From: DAOUBP01 sp034432655
Lineage (GTDB): Bacteria > Chloroflexota > Anaerolineae > CG2-30-64-16
DNA: 48,410 nt
Direction: 5' to 3'
Assembly: GCA_034432655.1 (NCBI GenBank)
Contig: DAOUBP010000116.1
Span: forward strand, 1-48,410
Shown here: positions 31,870-39,728 of the stretch, one piece after another
How the letters are laid out: every line of letters starts with the position of its first letter
How positions within the stretch are numbered: the stretch's first letter is position 1
The notes under the pieces: generated by a model
What the model saw: only the letters and a program-made list of their open reading frames with translations
What the model was told of the DNA's origin: nothing
Databases searched by the model: none
Position numbers and translations under genes: made by a program

Positions 31870-31939
31870 GAATCAGCGAATGGCGAATCAGCGAATCAGC
31901 GAATCAGCGAATCAACGAATCAGCGAATCAGCGAACGGC
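31870..31939. repeat. 8-bp repeat tract between ctaD and ctaC (unit GAATCAGC)
   Basis: Nine units: GAATCAGC five or more times, one GAATCAAC, and two 7-bp variants GAATGGC and GAACGGC. The tract lies 30 bp past the ctaC stop codon and just upstream of the ctaD start on the minus strand, i.e. in the leader between two oxidase subunits. Confidence 0.85.
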
Positions 31940-31969
31940 AAGCCGGGTCTCTTAGTCCGCAATCTTCAA

Positions 31970-33046
31970 TCACTTCATCTCCAACAGGTACCGCACCACC
32001 TCGGCCAGGTCTTGCTCCGACATGCGCAGGCCGTAGTCCTGGGGCATGAGGTTGGCCGGATAGCCTTCGGCGATATGATCGTTGGGTTTCACGATGGCCA
32101 GCCGCAGGTATTCCTCGGCCGATTGTCCCGGCACGATGCTCCCGGCCCGGCTGCCGATGCCGTCGAGATTCGGGCCGATCACGCCTGCAGCCCGGGCGTC
32201 GGTCAGCACGTGGCAGGCGTTGCAGGCATATTGGTTGAAGAGGCGGCGACCCGCAGCCAGCGGATCGGGCGTGCCCCTGGTGGCTGCTTCCGCCTCGGTC
32301 TTCTGGCTGGCGATCCAGGCCTTGTAGTCGGCGTCCGACTGAACGATCACCTGCGAACGCATGATCGCATGGCCGGCGCCGCACAGTTCCGTGCAGACGA
32401 TGGGATAAGTGCCCAGTTTGGTGCCGGTGATGTACGTCTCCGTAACGCGATCCGGCATCACATCCTTTTTAATGCGAAACTCCGGCACCCAGAAGGAATG
32501 GATGACGTCGTTGGAACGCATCCTCAGCAACACCTGCCGGTCCACGGGGATGTGCAGCTCGGTGGCAGTGATGTCATGCTCCGGGTAGTAGAATTGCCAC
32601 GCATACTGAAATGCCTTGACCTCCACCACCAGGGCATCCTGTTTGGGGCGTTCGATGTCCGCCAGCACCTGATAGCTGAGGATCCCGATGATGACGATGA
32701 CGATGGCAGGGACGGCCGTCCAGAAGACCTCCAGCTTTGTGTGGCCGCGGATCGGCAGGCCGTCGCTCTCGTCTTCGGGCTGCCGGGCAAAGCGCACGAT
32801 GCCGTACAGCAGGAAGCCTTGTACGATCACGAAGACAACCGTGGCCATGCCCAAAGTGATGCTGAACAAGGTGTCAATGCGCGACCCTTCGACGGACGCA
32901 GCACGGGTCAAAAAGGGGTTGTTCAGGCCGACCACCAGGCCCGCGACCACAGCCAGCAAGCCGATGATGCCCGCCACCAGTTTGCTGGCCGCGTCAAAGG
33001 CGCGCGGGCGGTCGCCGGTGGTGTCAGAGTGGGTTGAATGAGACAT
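31970..33046 (-). CDS. ctaC: Cytochrome c oxidase subunit II with fused cytochrome c (caa3)
   Basis: This 358-aa protein has an N-terminal helix (LVAGIIGLLAVVAGLVVGL), a second helix (ATVVFVIVQGFLLYGIV) and another hydrophobic stretch near residue 115. The CuA domain has AWQFYYPEHD, VIHSFWVPEF and the CuA ligand loop CTELCGAGHAIM. A C-terminal cytochrome c domain (about 265-358) carries CNACH and NLMPQDYGLRM, so the heme domain is fused as in caa3 oxidases. It is the first gene of the respiratory operon, with a consensus promoter 136 nt upstream. Confidence 0.95.
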   Translation of the reverse strand: MSHSTHSDTTGDRPRAFDAASKLVAGIIGLLAVVAGLVVGLNNPFLTRAASVEGSRIDTLFSITLGMATVVFVIVQGFLLYGIVRFARQPEDESDGLPIRGHTKLEVFWTAVPAIVIVIIGILSYQVLADIERPKQDALVVEVKAFQYAWQFYYPEHDITATELHIPVDRQVLLRMRSNDVIHSFWVPEFRIKKDVMPDRVTETYITGTKLGTYPIVCTELCGAGHAIMRSQVIVQSDADYKAWIASQKTEAEAATRGTPDPLAAGRRLFNQYACNACHVLTDARAAGVIGPNLDGIGSRAGSIVPGQSAEEYLRLAIVKPNDHIAEGYPANLMPQDYGLRMSEQDLAEVVRYLLEMK

Positions 33047-33181
33047 ATCGCTGTTTTCTCCCCCGCTTCCGCATTAAGAGGAATGTGCGCTAAAGGGCCA
33101 AACCGGTTGGGTATTGTACCGAATATATCAATCTCGCGCTGTAAGTGCTGGTACTGTTCGGGCGGTCAATTCATGACCTGT

Positions 33182-33210
33182 AATGTACTTGAGATGACGC
33201 GACTTGTCAA
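33182..33210 (-). promoter_or_regulatory. Sigma70-type promoter of the respiratory operon
   Basis: Minus strand: perfect TTGACA at 33205-33210, a 17-bp spacer, and TACATT at 33182-33187. It directs transcription into ctaC, whose ATG is about 129 nt past the expected start near 33175. It lies immediately past the SURF1 stop, so the oxidase operon has its own promoter. Confidence 0.78.
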
Positions 33211-33211
33211 A

Positions 33212-33970
33212 TCATTTTTTGGCTGTCCGCTGGTAGAAGTAGGCCCCGTAGCCAACCAGCGCGATGAGCGCGAAGGAGAACCACTGGATCGCGTACACCA
33301 GGTGTGACCCTTCGCTGAGTTCAATTTCTGGCGCCGGCCGCGGGAACCTGGCTGGCGGCGTTTCGCCCTCCGGCAGCGCCTCCAGATACATCGCCAACAG
33401 CGGATAGGGCACCTGCTCCTGGATGCGCGGGATGTCAATGCGGTGCCAGGTGTCCAGCCGCGGCCGTTGGTCGCTCAGCGGCGGATCGGCGGGAGAGAAG
33501 GCGCTGGTGCGGGCCATGCTGCGCCGCAAGATGCCTGTCACCGTCACTTCGCCCTGGGGCCGCTCCTGATAAGATGGACGTATGGCTGGATCGGCCAGTT
33601 CGTAGGGCAGCCAGCCCCGGTCCACCAGCACGGCGCGTTCGCTGCCCGTGATGCGTAAGGGCACGACCACGTGCACCCCCGGCAGCCCGTTCAACGACCG
33701 GTTGCGCAGCAAAAGCTCCTGGTCGTAATCGTAGACTCCGCGCACTGTCGCCCGGCGCAGGTCAACGGCCTCCACATCCAGCGGCGAACCGTCCACAAAC
33801 AACGGCGGCAATTCCGTGCGTGCCAGCAGCTGCGCATTGGCGGCACGACGTTCGGCCAACCGTTGAAGCTGCCAGGTGCCCAACCGCAGGAAAAGCGCCG
33901 CCAGGGCCAAGACGGCCGCTGTCGCCAACAGCCAGCCGCCGCGCAAGGGAGAAGGGGAAGGTTTTTGCAT
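33212..33970 (-). CDS. SURF1-family oxidase assembly protein
   Basis: This 252-aa protein has two terminal helices around an extracytoplasmic domain, the SURF1/Shy1 layout. The N-terminal LFLRLGTWQLQRLAERRAANAQL is the family signature (G-WQ--R---K), VLVDRGWLP is conserved mid-domain, and the C-terminal IQWFSFALIALVGYGAYF is the second helix. It helps insert heme a into subunit I. It sits just upstream of ctaC but transcribes past its stop into the cta promoter region. AGG-like ribosome site is not obvious; start taken at MQKPSPSP. Confidence 0.88.
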   Translation of the reverse strand: MQKPSPSPLRGGWLLATAAVLALAALFLRLGTWQLQRLAERRAANAQLLARTELPPLFVDGSPLDVEAVDLRRATVRGVYDYDQELLLRNRSLNGLPGVHVVVPLRITGSERAVLVDRGWLPYELADPAIRPSYQERPQGEVTVTGILRRSMARTSAFSPADPPLSDQRPRLDTWHRIDIPRIQEQVPYPLLAMYLEALPEGETPPARFPRPAPEIELSEGSHLVYAIQWFSFALIALVGYGAYFYQRTAKK

Positions 33971-34037
33971 ACGGATTGCGTTCTCAGAACCGCCTGGATC
34001 ACTGGCATTCAGGGAGACAAGGAACTCCTTCGTGGTT

Positions 34038-34916
34038 TCATGGCAATAGCCGGCGCAGCCGCGACCGCTGTCGCGCAGGCCAATGGGCGATCTCGGCTTT
34101 GGTCAGCGCATAGCCGGCGGTCATTAGTTCCTCGGTATGGCTGAAATCCCAGATGGCCACGGGATGCTCAAAGCGTAGCGCCAGGTACAGGACCGGCACT
34201 TTATACGCCGCGGCCAGGGCCAGCTCCAGGTCAATCTGCCGTTGCAGGATCGTGTTGGTGAGCTTTTCGAACCAGGCAGCGAACCCGCTCGGTTCGGGGT
34301 TGCCGAAGAAGGCGCGCGGCTCGGCAATGTCCAACACGATCAGTTCGGTAGCTTCTGCTGCCAGCGCGGCCTCGATGGGGACATTGCTGACGAAACCGCC
34401 ATCCAGCAGCAGATGATCTTCTTGCGACAGGGGATGGATCCAGGGCGGCAATGCAGCCGACGCCAGCACGCCTTCCAACACACTCTCCTTGGGGTCGGCG
34501 CCGTACACCCGCGGCCGGTGACGGTTCAGGTCGGCCGCCACCAGGCGCACGGGTATCCCGGTCAGGTCGCCGAAACGGAGCTGCGGCTCCAGCCCATGGG
34601 AGGTCAAGAAAGGCAGGATGCGATCCTCCAGGTGGCCACCCCCGCGGCCGAAAAGCGCACGCACCGTCAGCCAGACGTAGTTCGCGGGGAGCAGGTCGGC
34701 GGTCGCCGCGTCGCGCCAGATGGCGGCCAGCTCGTCCAGCGACTCGGCCGAGAAGCCGCGCAATCCCAGGAACGCAGCGTTCAGCGCGCCGATGGAGGTG
34801 CCGGTGGCCAGCCCGGGGCGGATGCCGGCCTCCAGCAGCGCGCGCAGCGCACCCACTTGCAGCGCGCCCCGCGCGCCTCCGCCGCCGAAGACGAAAGCTA
34901 GTTTGCTTCTTTTCAT
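34038..34916 (-). CDS. Patatin-like phospholipase (RssA/NTE family)
   Basis: This 292-aa lipid acyl hydrolase has the oxyanion-hole motif GGGGARGALQVG, the nucleophile Ser in GTSIGALNA (about residue 42), and the catalytic Asp in LLDGGFVSNVP (about 172). The Ser/Asp dyad and order match patatin-like proteins. It probably hydrolyses membrane phospholipids or lysophospholipids in the cytoplasm. The HD-domain gene ends 5 bp before its ATG, so the two are likely cotranscribed. Substrate unknown. Confidence 0.9.
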   Translation of the reverse strand: MKRSKLAFVFGGGGARGALQVGALRALLEAGIRPGLATGTSIGALNAAFLGLRGFSAESLDELAAIWRDAATADLLPANYVWLTVRALFGRGGGHLEDRILPFLTSHGLEPQLRFGDLTGIPVRLVAADLNRHRPRVYGADPKESVLEGVLASAALPPWIHPLSQEDHLLLDGGFVSNVPIEAALAAEATELIVLDIAEPRAFFGNPEPSGFAAWFEKLTNTILQRQIDLELALAAAYKVPVLYLALRFEHPVAIWDFSHTEELMTAGYALTKAEIAHWPARQRSRLRRLLP

Positions 34917-34920
34917 AAAG

Positions 34921-35523
34921 CTACTGTCCTGACTGTTGGGCCAGCCGGCCGTCCAGGCCCAGGTCAGCCGCGATCAGTTTCATGCCGTCCAGCACGATGC
35001 GCACGTGTTCCCACAGCTCAACCCCCAATTCGGCCGCGCCGGCCTCGATGTCCTGGCGGTTGACCGCCGCCGCGAAGAGCTTGTCCTTCCACTTCTTTTT
35101 CACCGAGCTCACCTCGACGTCGCGGATGTCCTTGCTGGGCCGCACGTAGGCCACGGCCATGATCAGCCCGGTCAGCTCATCGGACGCCCAAAGCGCAGAC
35201 GCCAGCTTCGTGGTGCGCGGCACGCCCAGGAAGGGCGCGTGGCCGGCCACCGCATTGATCATCTCCTCAGGATACCCCCATTCCCGGAACAGGCGCAAGG
35301 CTGTGCGCGGATGCCCGTTCACGGGATCGTTCATATCGGGGAAGCGCTCGAAATCCAGGTCGTGCAGCAAAGCAGTGACGCCCCAGAACTCCTCGTCCGC
35401 GCCGAAATAGCGCGCGTAGGCGCGCACGGCTGCCTCCACAGCCAGCACGTGTTTGCGCAGGCTGTCGGAGGTGATCCACTGGCAGACGAGGTCCCAGGCT
35501 TCAGCGCGAGTGGGCAGGGTCAT
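34921..35523 (-). CDS. HD-domain phosphohydrolase
   Basis: This 200-aa protein carries metal-binding HD residues: H in SDSLRKHVLAVE, HD in ALLHDLDFERFP, and downstream H in GHPRTAL and D in WASDELTGL. The arrangement resembles HDIG-type hydrolases of bacteria (a 'hydrolase, HD superfamily' group). ATG 35523 has AGGAG 8 nt upstream; longer forms lack a ribosome site. The gene lies immediately upstream of the patatin gene. The substrate, probably a phosphomonoester or nucleotide, is unknown. Confidence 0.83.
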   Translation of the reverse strand: MTLPTRAEAWDLVCQWITSDSLRKHVLAVEAAVRAYARYFGADEEFWGVTALLHDLDFERFPDMNDPVNGHPRTALRLFREWGYPEEMINAVAGHAPFLGVPRTTKLASALWASDELTGLIMAVAYVRPSKDIRDVEVSSVKKKWKDKLFAAAVNRQDIEAGAAELGVELWEHVRIVLDGMKLIAADLGLDGRLAQQSGQ

Positions 35524-35871
35524 AACGGCTACTCCTGTTGATAACATTCAACGCGGCTTGGCCCGCCGTTGCGTTGGACGTACGCTCAGGTCGTGACGCT
35601 CCGGGGGCATGCCGGTGTTCCAGGATTGGGATTGTATCACGGTTTTGGGAGTGTGAGAAGCGGGGCGCTATGACCTTGAAATTTCGACTGGGAGGGCCGC
35701 GGCTACGGCTCGGCCGTGATGCGCCGCATCGCACAAAGGATCAGCGGCTACGCGTTCGGCGCGTTATGGTCTATCGCACCCCGTAGACGGGCGTGCTGGG
35801 CCTCGTCGCGTCGTTGACCGGCGGATGGCAGCCGTTCGAGCCCCGGTAATTGAACATCGTACATCGTACAT
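35524..35871. other. Gap holding a decayed coding fragment and a 7-bp repeat
   Basis: No intact gene is seen here. At 35683-35817 the plus strand encodes a 44-residue open stretch with the piece GRGYGSAVMRRI, which recalls the acetyl-CoA loop and helix of GNAT acetyltransferases, followed by SGYAFGALW and a stop; there is no start or ribosome site. This could be a gene remnant or chance. At 35852-35872 three 7-bp units (GAACATC, GTACATC, GTACATT) run into the stop codon of the SanA-like gene. Confidence 0.35.
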
Positions 35872-35872
35872 T
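35852..35872. repeat. Short 7-bp repeat tract at a stop codon
   Basis: Three 7-bp units, GAACATC, GTACATC and GTACATT; the last base is the first base (plus strand) of the SanA-like gene stop codon complement at 35872-35874. It repeats the pattern of phased heptamers abutting gene ends. Confidence 0.55.
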
Positions 35873-36495
35873 CAGCCCTCCAGCCCCATGTCTTCCTGCG
35901 GCCCTAACACCGGCAGCGGCTTGAGCAGTTTCACATCCCACCAGGCCCGTAAGGTGGCGAGGGCGTCGCGGAAGCGATAGTACGAGTTCGACCAGTAAAC
36001 ACGGCGGTCGGCCGAGACGCCCAGCGCGTCCACGCCCAGGTTACGGCAGGTGAAGAGCGCGCGCGGCAGGTGGAAGCGTTGCGTCACCAGCAGCGCCTGT
36101 TCGACCCCGAAGATGGCCCGAGCCCGGTAACACGTATCGTAGGTGCGCCGGCCGGCGAAGTCGCGCACCACGTCCCTGGCCGGCACCCCGCGCGCGACCG
36201 CGTAGTTGTACATGGCGGTCGGCTCGTCGTAATCCACAAAGCGGTTGTCGCCGCTTACCAACAGCTTGCGCACCTTCCCGGCCCGGTAAAGCGCGATGGC
36301 CGTGTCCATCCGGTCGGCCAGCATGGGGCTGAGCCGGCCGCCGGGCCGGATCCCCGCGCCGAAGACGATGGCCACGGGCCGCGCGGGCGCATCGGCCACC
36401 TCGACCACCAGCCTGTCGTAGCGCCACTGGATCCAGCCCCAGATCAGGGCGGCTATGCCCGCGAGCAGGCCGACGGCCAGGGCTACCACTTTCAT
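35872..36495 (-). CDS. SanA/YdcF-like membrane protein (DUF218)
   Basis: This 207-aa protein has one N-terminal helix (VVALAVGLLAGIAALIWGW) and a DUF218 domain: AIVFGAGIRPGGRLSPMLADRMDTAI split over two motifs, KLLVSGDN, AMYNYAVARGVPARDVV and LVTQRFHLPRALFTCR. SanA-like proteins affect vancomycin/envelope permeability. ATG 36495 has GGGAGG 6 nt upstream; the Met at 36516 lacks a ribosome site. The frame continues open far upstream but antisense to the DUF2804 gene, so a longer protein is not credible. It is divergent from DUF2804. Confidence 0.85.
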   Translation of the reverse strand: MKVVALAVGLLAGIAALIWGWIQWRYDRLVVEVADAPARPVAIVFGAGIRPGGRLSPMLADRMDTAIALYRAGKVRKLLVSGDNRFVDYDEPTAMYNYAVARGVPARDVVRDFAGRRTYDTCYRARAIFGVEQALLVTQRFHLPRALFTCRNLGVDALGVSADRRVYWSNSYYRFRDALATLRAWWDVKLLKPLPVLGPQEDMGLEG

Positions 36496-36582
36496 CCATC
36501 GCCTCCCAGAGAACATGGCGGCATCATACTGCAAGAGGCCGCCAGACGTCAACAACGTGGGGGCAGGCGCGCGGCAACGCTC

Positions 36583-36611
36583 TTGACATCCAGCAGGCCC
36601 AGGTCTACAAT
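36583..36611 (+). promoter_or_regulatory. Consensus promoter for the DUF2804 gene
   Basis: Perfect TTGACA at 36583-36588, a 17-bp spacer, and TACAAT at 36606-36611. Expected transcription start is near 36618, with a leader of about 37 nt that carries GGAGG 5 nt before the ATG at 36655. Confidence 0.8.
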
Positions 36612-36654
36612 GGCGGGTGCCATGATGCCCTCGCCGCTTTATCTGGAGGATGCC

Positions 36655-37695
36655 ATGCAAACCGAACTCTTCACCCCCGGCCCGCTCCTGGCCCCCGACG
36701 GCCGCCTGACGCAGGTCGGCTGGTCCCGTCAGCCCCTGTTGGACTGCAACCTGGAAGCCGCCCGTTTCTACCCGTTCCTGCTCCGGCCCCTCCAGCGCTT
36801 CCGCATCAAACGCTGGGACTACTACGCCGTCTTTACCCCGCGCCGCTTCTTCTCGGCCACTATCGCCGACCTCGGCTACGCGGGGAACATCTTCGTCTAC
36901 ACCCTGGATTTCGCCAGCGGCGACCTGCACGAGGAGGGGCTGGTCATCCCGCTGGGCCGGGGAATCGCGCTGCCGCGCAACAGCACCGCCGGCGATAGCC
37001 GCTTCGCCAACCAGACCGCGCGCCTGCACTTCCGCGTCACGCCATCCGAGCGACACATCGCCGTCTCCTGGCCCTCCTTCCACGCCGGCCGCGGCATCGA
37101 GGCCGACATCACCCTCGCCTGCCCGGCCGGCTACGAGTCCATGACTATCGTCATCCCCATCGGCGAGCGGCGCTTCTACTACAACCGCAAGATCAACTGC
37201 CTGCCGGCTCGCGGCACGCTGCGCTACGGCGACGTGACCGAGGCCCTCGATCCCGGCACCTGCCTCGGCTCCCTGGACTGGGGCCGCGGGGTCTGGGAGT
37301 ACCGCTCCTTCTGGAACTGGGCCTCGGCATCCGGCTTCCTGCCCGATGGCCGGACGATCGGCCTGAACCTGGGCTGCGGCTTCGGCGACCTGTCGCAGGC
37401 GGGCGAGAACGCGCTGGTCCTGGCCAACCGCATCCACAAGCTGGAGCAGGTCCGTTTCGACTACACCTCCGGGGATTACCTGCGGCCGTGGCGGTTCAGC
37501 GACAGCCAGGGCCGCCTGGACCTGACCTTCACGCCGTTCAAGGAGCGCACGGCCATCACCAACCTGGGGGTCATCTACAGCGAGGTGCATCAGATGTTCG
37601 GCCGCTACCACGGCCGCGCCGTGGCCGATGACGGCGAGGTCATCGAGATCCGGGAGCTGATCGGCTTTGCCGAAGAGCACCGGGCGCGGTGGTAG
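36655..37695 (+). CDS. DUF2804 protein
   Basis: This 346-aa cytoplasmic protein of the DUF2804 family shows QPLLDCNLEAARFY, RFRIKRWDYYAVFTPRRFFS, SADIADLGYAGNIF-like strands, YNRKINCLPARG, LDWGRGVWEYRSFWNWASASG, GLNLGCGFGD and FTPFKERTAITNLGVIYSEVHQMFGRYHG, matching the family along its full length. The all-beta look suggests a calycin-like or lipid-binding fold; no activity is established. The ATG at 36655 follows GGAGG by 5 nt. Its stop codon TAG (37693) is the first three bases of a direct repeat. The divergent partner is SanA-like. Confidence 0.85.
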   Translation: MQTELFTPGPLLAPDGRLTQVGWSRQPLLDCNLEAARFYPFLLRPLQRFRIKRWDYYAVFTPRRFFSATIADLGYAGNIFVYTLDFASGDLHEEGLVIPLGRGIALPRNSTAGDSRFANQTARLHFRVTPSERHIAVSWPSFHAGRGIEADITLACPAGYESMTIVIPIGERRFYYNRKINCLPARGTLRYGDVTEALDPGTCLGSLDWGRGVWEYRSFWNWASASGFLPDGRTIGLNLGCGFGDLSQAGENALVLANRIHKLEQVRFDYTSGDYLRPWRFSDSQGRLDLTFTPFKERTAITNLGVIYSEVHQMFGRYHGRAVADDGEVIEIRELIGFAEEHRARW

Positions 37696-37782
37696 ATCTT
37701 CTTTGTGCACGTGCCAGGCGCCTTGGCGGTGATAGATCTTCTTTGTTCACGTGCCAGGCACCTTCAAGGTGCCTGGCACGTG
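37693..37782. repeat. Tandem 32-bp repeat ending in a 35-bp palindrome
   Basis: Two copies of an element start TAGATCTTCTTTGT and contain CACGTGCCAGGC followed by GCCTT or ACCTT; they lie at 37693-37724 and 37733-37764, 40 bp apart. The second runs into its own reverse complement, so 37748-37782 is CACGTGCCAGGCACCTT, one central C, and AAGGTGCCTGGCACGTG: 17-bp perfect arms. The first TAG is the DUF2804 stop codon. The next gene starts 26 bp later. Confidence 0.8.
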
Positions 37783-37807
37783 AGCGCGCATGTTCGAGGA
37801 GGATGCC

Positions 37808-39286
37808 ATGAAACCCCGATCGCGATCCGTCATGCTGTTCGTTGCCGCGTTGCTGCTCACACTGTCCACAGGCGCTTCTCAGGCTCAGGGGCCGGTGGTG
37901 GACGCGGCCCAGGAGCCGCTGGGCGGGCCACCGTTCACCGACATGTTCACCTATCAGGGCTATCTCACCGATGGCGGTGCGCCGGCCAACGGCCGCTACG
38001 ACTTCGAGGTGACCATCTGGACCGCTGAGACCGGCGGCAGCCAGGTGGGGAATTGCACCACCGCGGCGCTGACCGATGTGCTCGTGCAAAACGGCGTCTT
38101 CACCTTTCTCCTCTACCCGGACACCGACATCAACACCGTCTTCAACGGCGCGGGCCGTTGGCTCCAGGTGAAGGTGCGACGCCATGGCACGGCCACCTGG
38201 ACGACGTTGCCGCGGCAGCCGATCACCACGGTTCCCTACGCGTTCGGCCTGCGGCCGGGGGCCAGGCTGGAGGCGCAGTACGCCGGCACGCTGTTCAGCC
38301 TCAAGAACACCTACACGGCCAGCTCCACCGCGGGGAGCGCGCTCAGCGCCGAGAGCGCCGCGCCCACTGTGCCCACGATCGCGGGCCAGCATAAGGGCGA
38401 CGGGCCCGCGCTCTACGGTTACACGGCAGGCGCGTATCCGGCCGTGGAAGGGATGCACGGGGGCAACGGTGCGGCCGTCGGCGGATACAATACAGGCGCG
38501 GGCACGGGGGTCTACGGTTCCACTGCGGCCAGCGTCTGGCCGGGCCAGGCCGGCGTTCTGGGCCGCAGCACGGGGCGTTCTCCCGGCGTGCATGGTGAAA
38601 ACGCAGCCTCTTCGGGTGCCGGTCCTGGTGTCTACGGCACCAGCACGCTCGGCGAGGGCGGCGACTTTCGCGGCGGGCTGGCGGGCATCTACGCCAAGAG
38701 CGAAGGGGACGGTTACGGCGGAGGGTTCTACAACAGCACGGCCACGGCCAATTCGCAGTACAAGTCCACGATCTGGGCCGTCAACAGCGGCAGCGGCGAC
38801 CTGATCTGGGCGGCCGGCGGCGGCGGCGAAGTGGACTTCCGGGTTGCTGGCGATGGGAACGTCTATGCCGATGGCAGCTACAACACGCCGGCCGCCGATT
38901 TCGCAGAGCTGTGGCCGGCCGAGGCCGGGCTGGAGCCGGGGGATGTGCTGGTGATCGGGCCGGACGGCCGGCTGGCCCGCAGTGCTGAGGCTTTCGCGGC
39001 CAACGCGGCCGGCGTCTACTCCACACGGCCCGGCTTCGTCGCCGGGACCACGGCCGATCTGGGCATGCAGGGGAACGTCCCACTGGCAGTGGTCGGCATC
39101 GTGCCGGTGAAAGCCAGCGCCGAGAACGGCCCCATCCGGCCGGGCGACCTGCTGACGAGCGCAGGGACGCCGGGCTATGCCATGGCCGCAGGTCGTCAGC
39201 CGCCGGCGGGCACGGTCATCGGCAAGGCGCTGGAGTCGCTGGAGGCGGGCACCGGTGTCATCAAGATGCTGGTGATGCTGCGCTGA
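37808..39286 (+). CDS. Secreted repeat-rich surface protein
   Basis: This 492-aa exported protein has a signal peptide (SVMLFVAALLLTLSTGASQAQ), an N-terminal domain with DMFTYQGYLTDGGAPANGRYDF and LPRQPITTVPYAFG (common in tail-fibre-like or bacterial surface proteins), and a Gly-rich middle (about 180-370) with repeated GPALYGYTAG, GTGVYGSTAA, GPGVYGTST and GIYAKSEG units of roughly 20-30 residues. The C-terminus (TPAADFAELWPAEAGLEPGDVLVIG to the end) is a recurrent conserved domain. The ATG 37808 has GGAGG 5 nt upstream. No anchor is seen, so it is secreted or tethered otherwise. Function unknown. Confidence 0.75.
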   Translation: MKPRSRSVMLFVAALLLTLSTGASQAQGPVVDAAQEPLGGPPFTDMFTYQGYLTDGGAPANGRYDFEVTIWTAETGGSQVGNCTTAALTDVLVQNGVFTFLLYPDTDINTVFNGAGRWLQVKVRRHGTATWTTLPRQPITTVPYAFGLRPGARLEAQYAGTLFSLKNTYTASSTAGSALSAESAAPTVPTIAGQHKGDGPALYGYTAGAYPAVEGMHGGNGAAVGGYNTGAGTGVYGSTAASVWPGQAGVLGRSTGRSPGVHGENAASSGAGPGVYGTSTLGEGGDFRGGLAGIYAKSEGDGYGGGFYNSTATANSQYKSTIWAVNSGSGDLIWAAGGGGEVDFRVAGDGNVYADGSYNTPAADFAELWPAEAGLEPGDVLVIGPDGRLARSAEAFAANAAGVYSTRPGFVAGTTADLGMQGNVPLAVVGIVPVKASAENGPIRPGDLLTSAGTPGYAMAAGRQPPAGTVIGKALESLEAGTGVIKMLVMLR

Positions 39287-39296
39287 GGAGGCCGCC

Positions 39297-39563
39297 ATGA
39301 AACGCACCCTTTTCCTGGCCGCGATGGTGTTCACCTTGATCGCGGCCCCTCTGGCGTGGGCGGCCGTGGGCGCCGACCTCTCGTGGCACGTTTTCAGCGG
39401 GGGTGGCGGCGGGCCGGTGGCGGCCGGGGGCTTCACGTTGCACAGCAGCGTGGGGCAAAGCCTGGCTGGCGTCATTTCGACCGGCGCGTTCGAGGCCTGT
39501 GCGGGCTTCTGGTGTCGGCCGCTGCTGGCGCGCGACGTGTTTCTGCCATTGATCCTGAGATGA
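39297..39563 (+). CDS. Small secreted protein
   Basis: This 88-aa protein has a signal peptide (LFLAAMVFTLIAAPLAWA), a glycine-rich core (SWHVFSGGGGGPVAAGGFTLHSSVGQS) ending in EACAGFW, and the tail RDVFLPLILR. The core looks like the start of a beta-repeat domain used in secreted proteins, and the tail resembles hydrophobic C-termini of many Chloroflexi secreted proteins, perhaps a sorting signal. GGAGG-like AGGAGG lies just before the ATG. It follows the surface protein by 10 bp and is likely in the same operon. Confidence 0.7.
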   Translation: MKRTLFLAAMVFTLIAAPLAWAAVGADLSWHVFSGGGGGPVAAGGFTLHSSVGQSLAGVISTGAFEACAGFWCRPLLARDVFLPLILR

Positions 39564-39620
39564 AACGTTTGCGACTCATGTAGCGCAATCCTGCAGGAGT
39601 TGCACTGCATGGGATGAAGC

Positions 39621-39667
39621 CCTTGTGGCCGGCATCACGCCGCGGCGGCGTGACGTCGGCCACAAGG
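39621..39667. repeat. Large imperfect palindrome downstream of the secreted-protein operon
   Basis: CCTTGTGGCCG pairs with CGGCCACAAGG (11 bp) and TCACGCCG with CGGCGTGA (8 bp) around a CGG loop, with a symmetric 3-nt internal bulge (GCA/CGT). There is no U-tract, so it is better read as a repeated palindromic element than as a clean terminator, although it could block transcription into the MNT gene. Confidence 0.7.
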
Positions 39668-39678
39668 ACATTCCCTGT

Positions 39679-39707
39679 TTGGCAGAAACAACAAAGGCGC
39701 GTAAAAT
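39679..39707 (+). promoter_or_regulatory. Promoter of the MNT/HEPN pair
   Basis: TTGGCA at 39679-39684, a 17-bp spacer, and TAAAAT at 39702-39707, both one base from consensus. The expected start near 39714 falls at the AGGAG ribosome site; the ATG is at 39729, so the leader is about 15 nt. Confidence 0.7.
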
Positions 39708-39728
39708 CAAAACAGGAGAAACAAGAAA

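Noticed and set aside
36541..36660. Riboswitch between SanA-like and DUF2804 genes
   Set aside because: The leader of about 37 nt after the consensus promoter is too short, and no known riboswitch core was recognised.
35872..37710. A 612-codon minus-strand open frame
   Set aside because: Only its last 207 codons are a recognisable protein (SanA-like); the rest is antisense to DUF2804 and low in family features.
37640..39610. A 656-codon minus-strand open frame opposite the secreted surface protein
   Set aside because: High GC removes stops in the opposite strand; the plus-strand gene has a signal peptide, ribosome site and known C-terminal domain.
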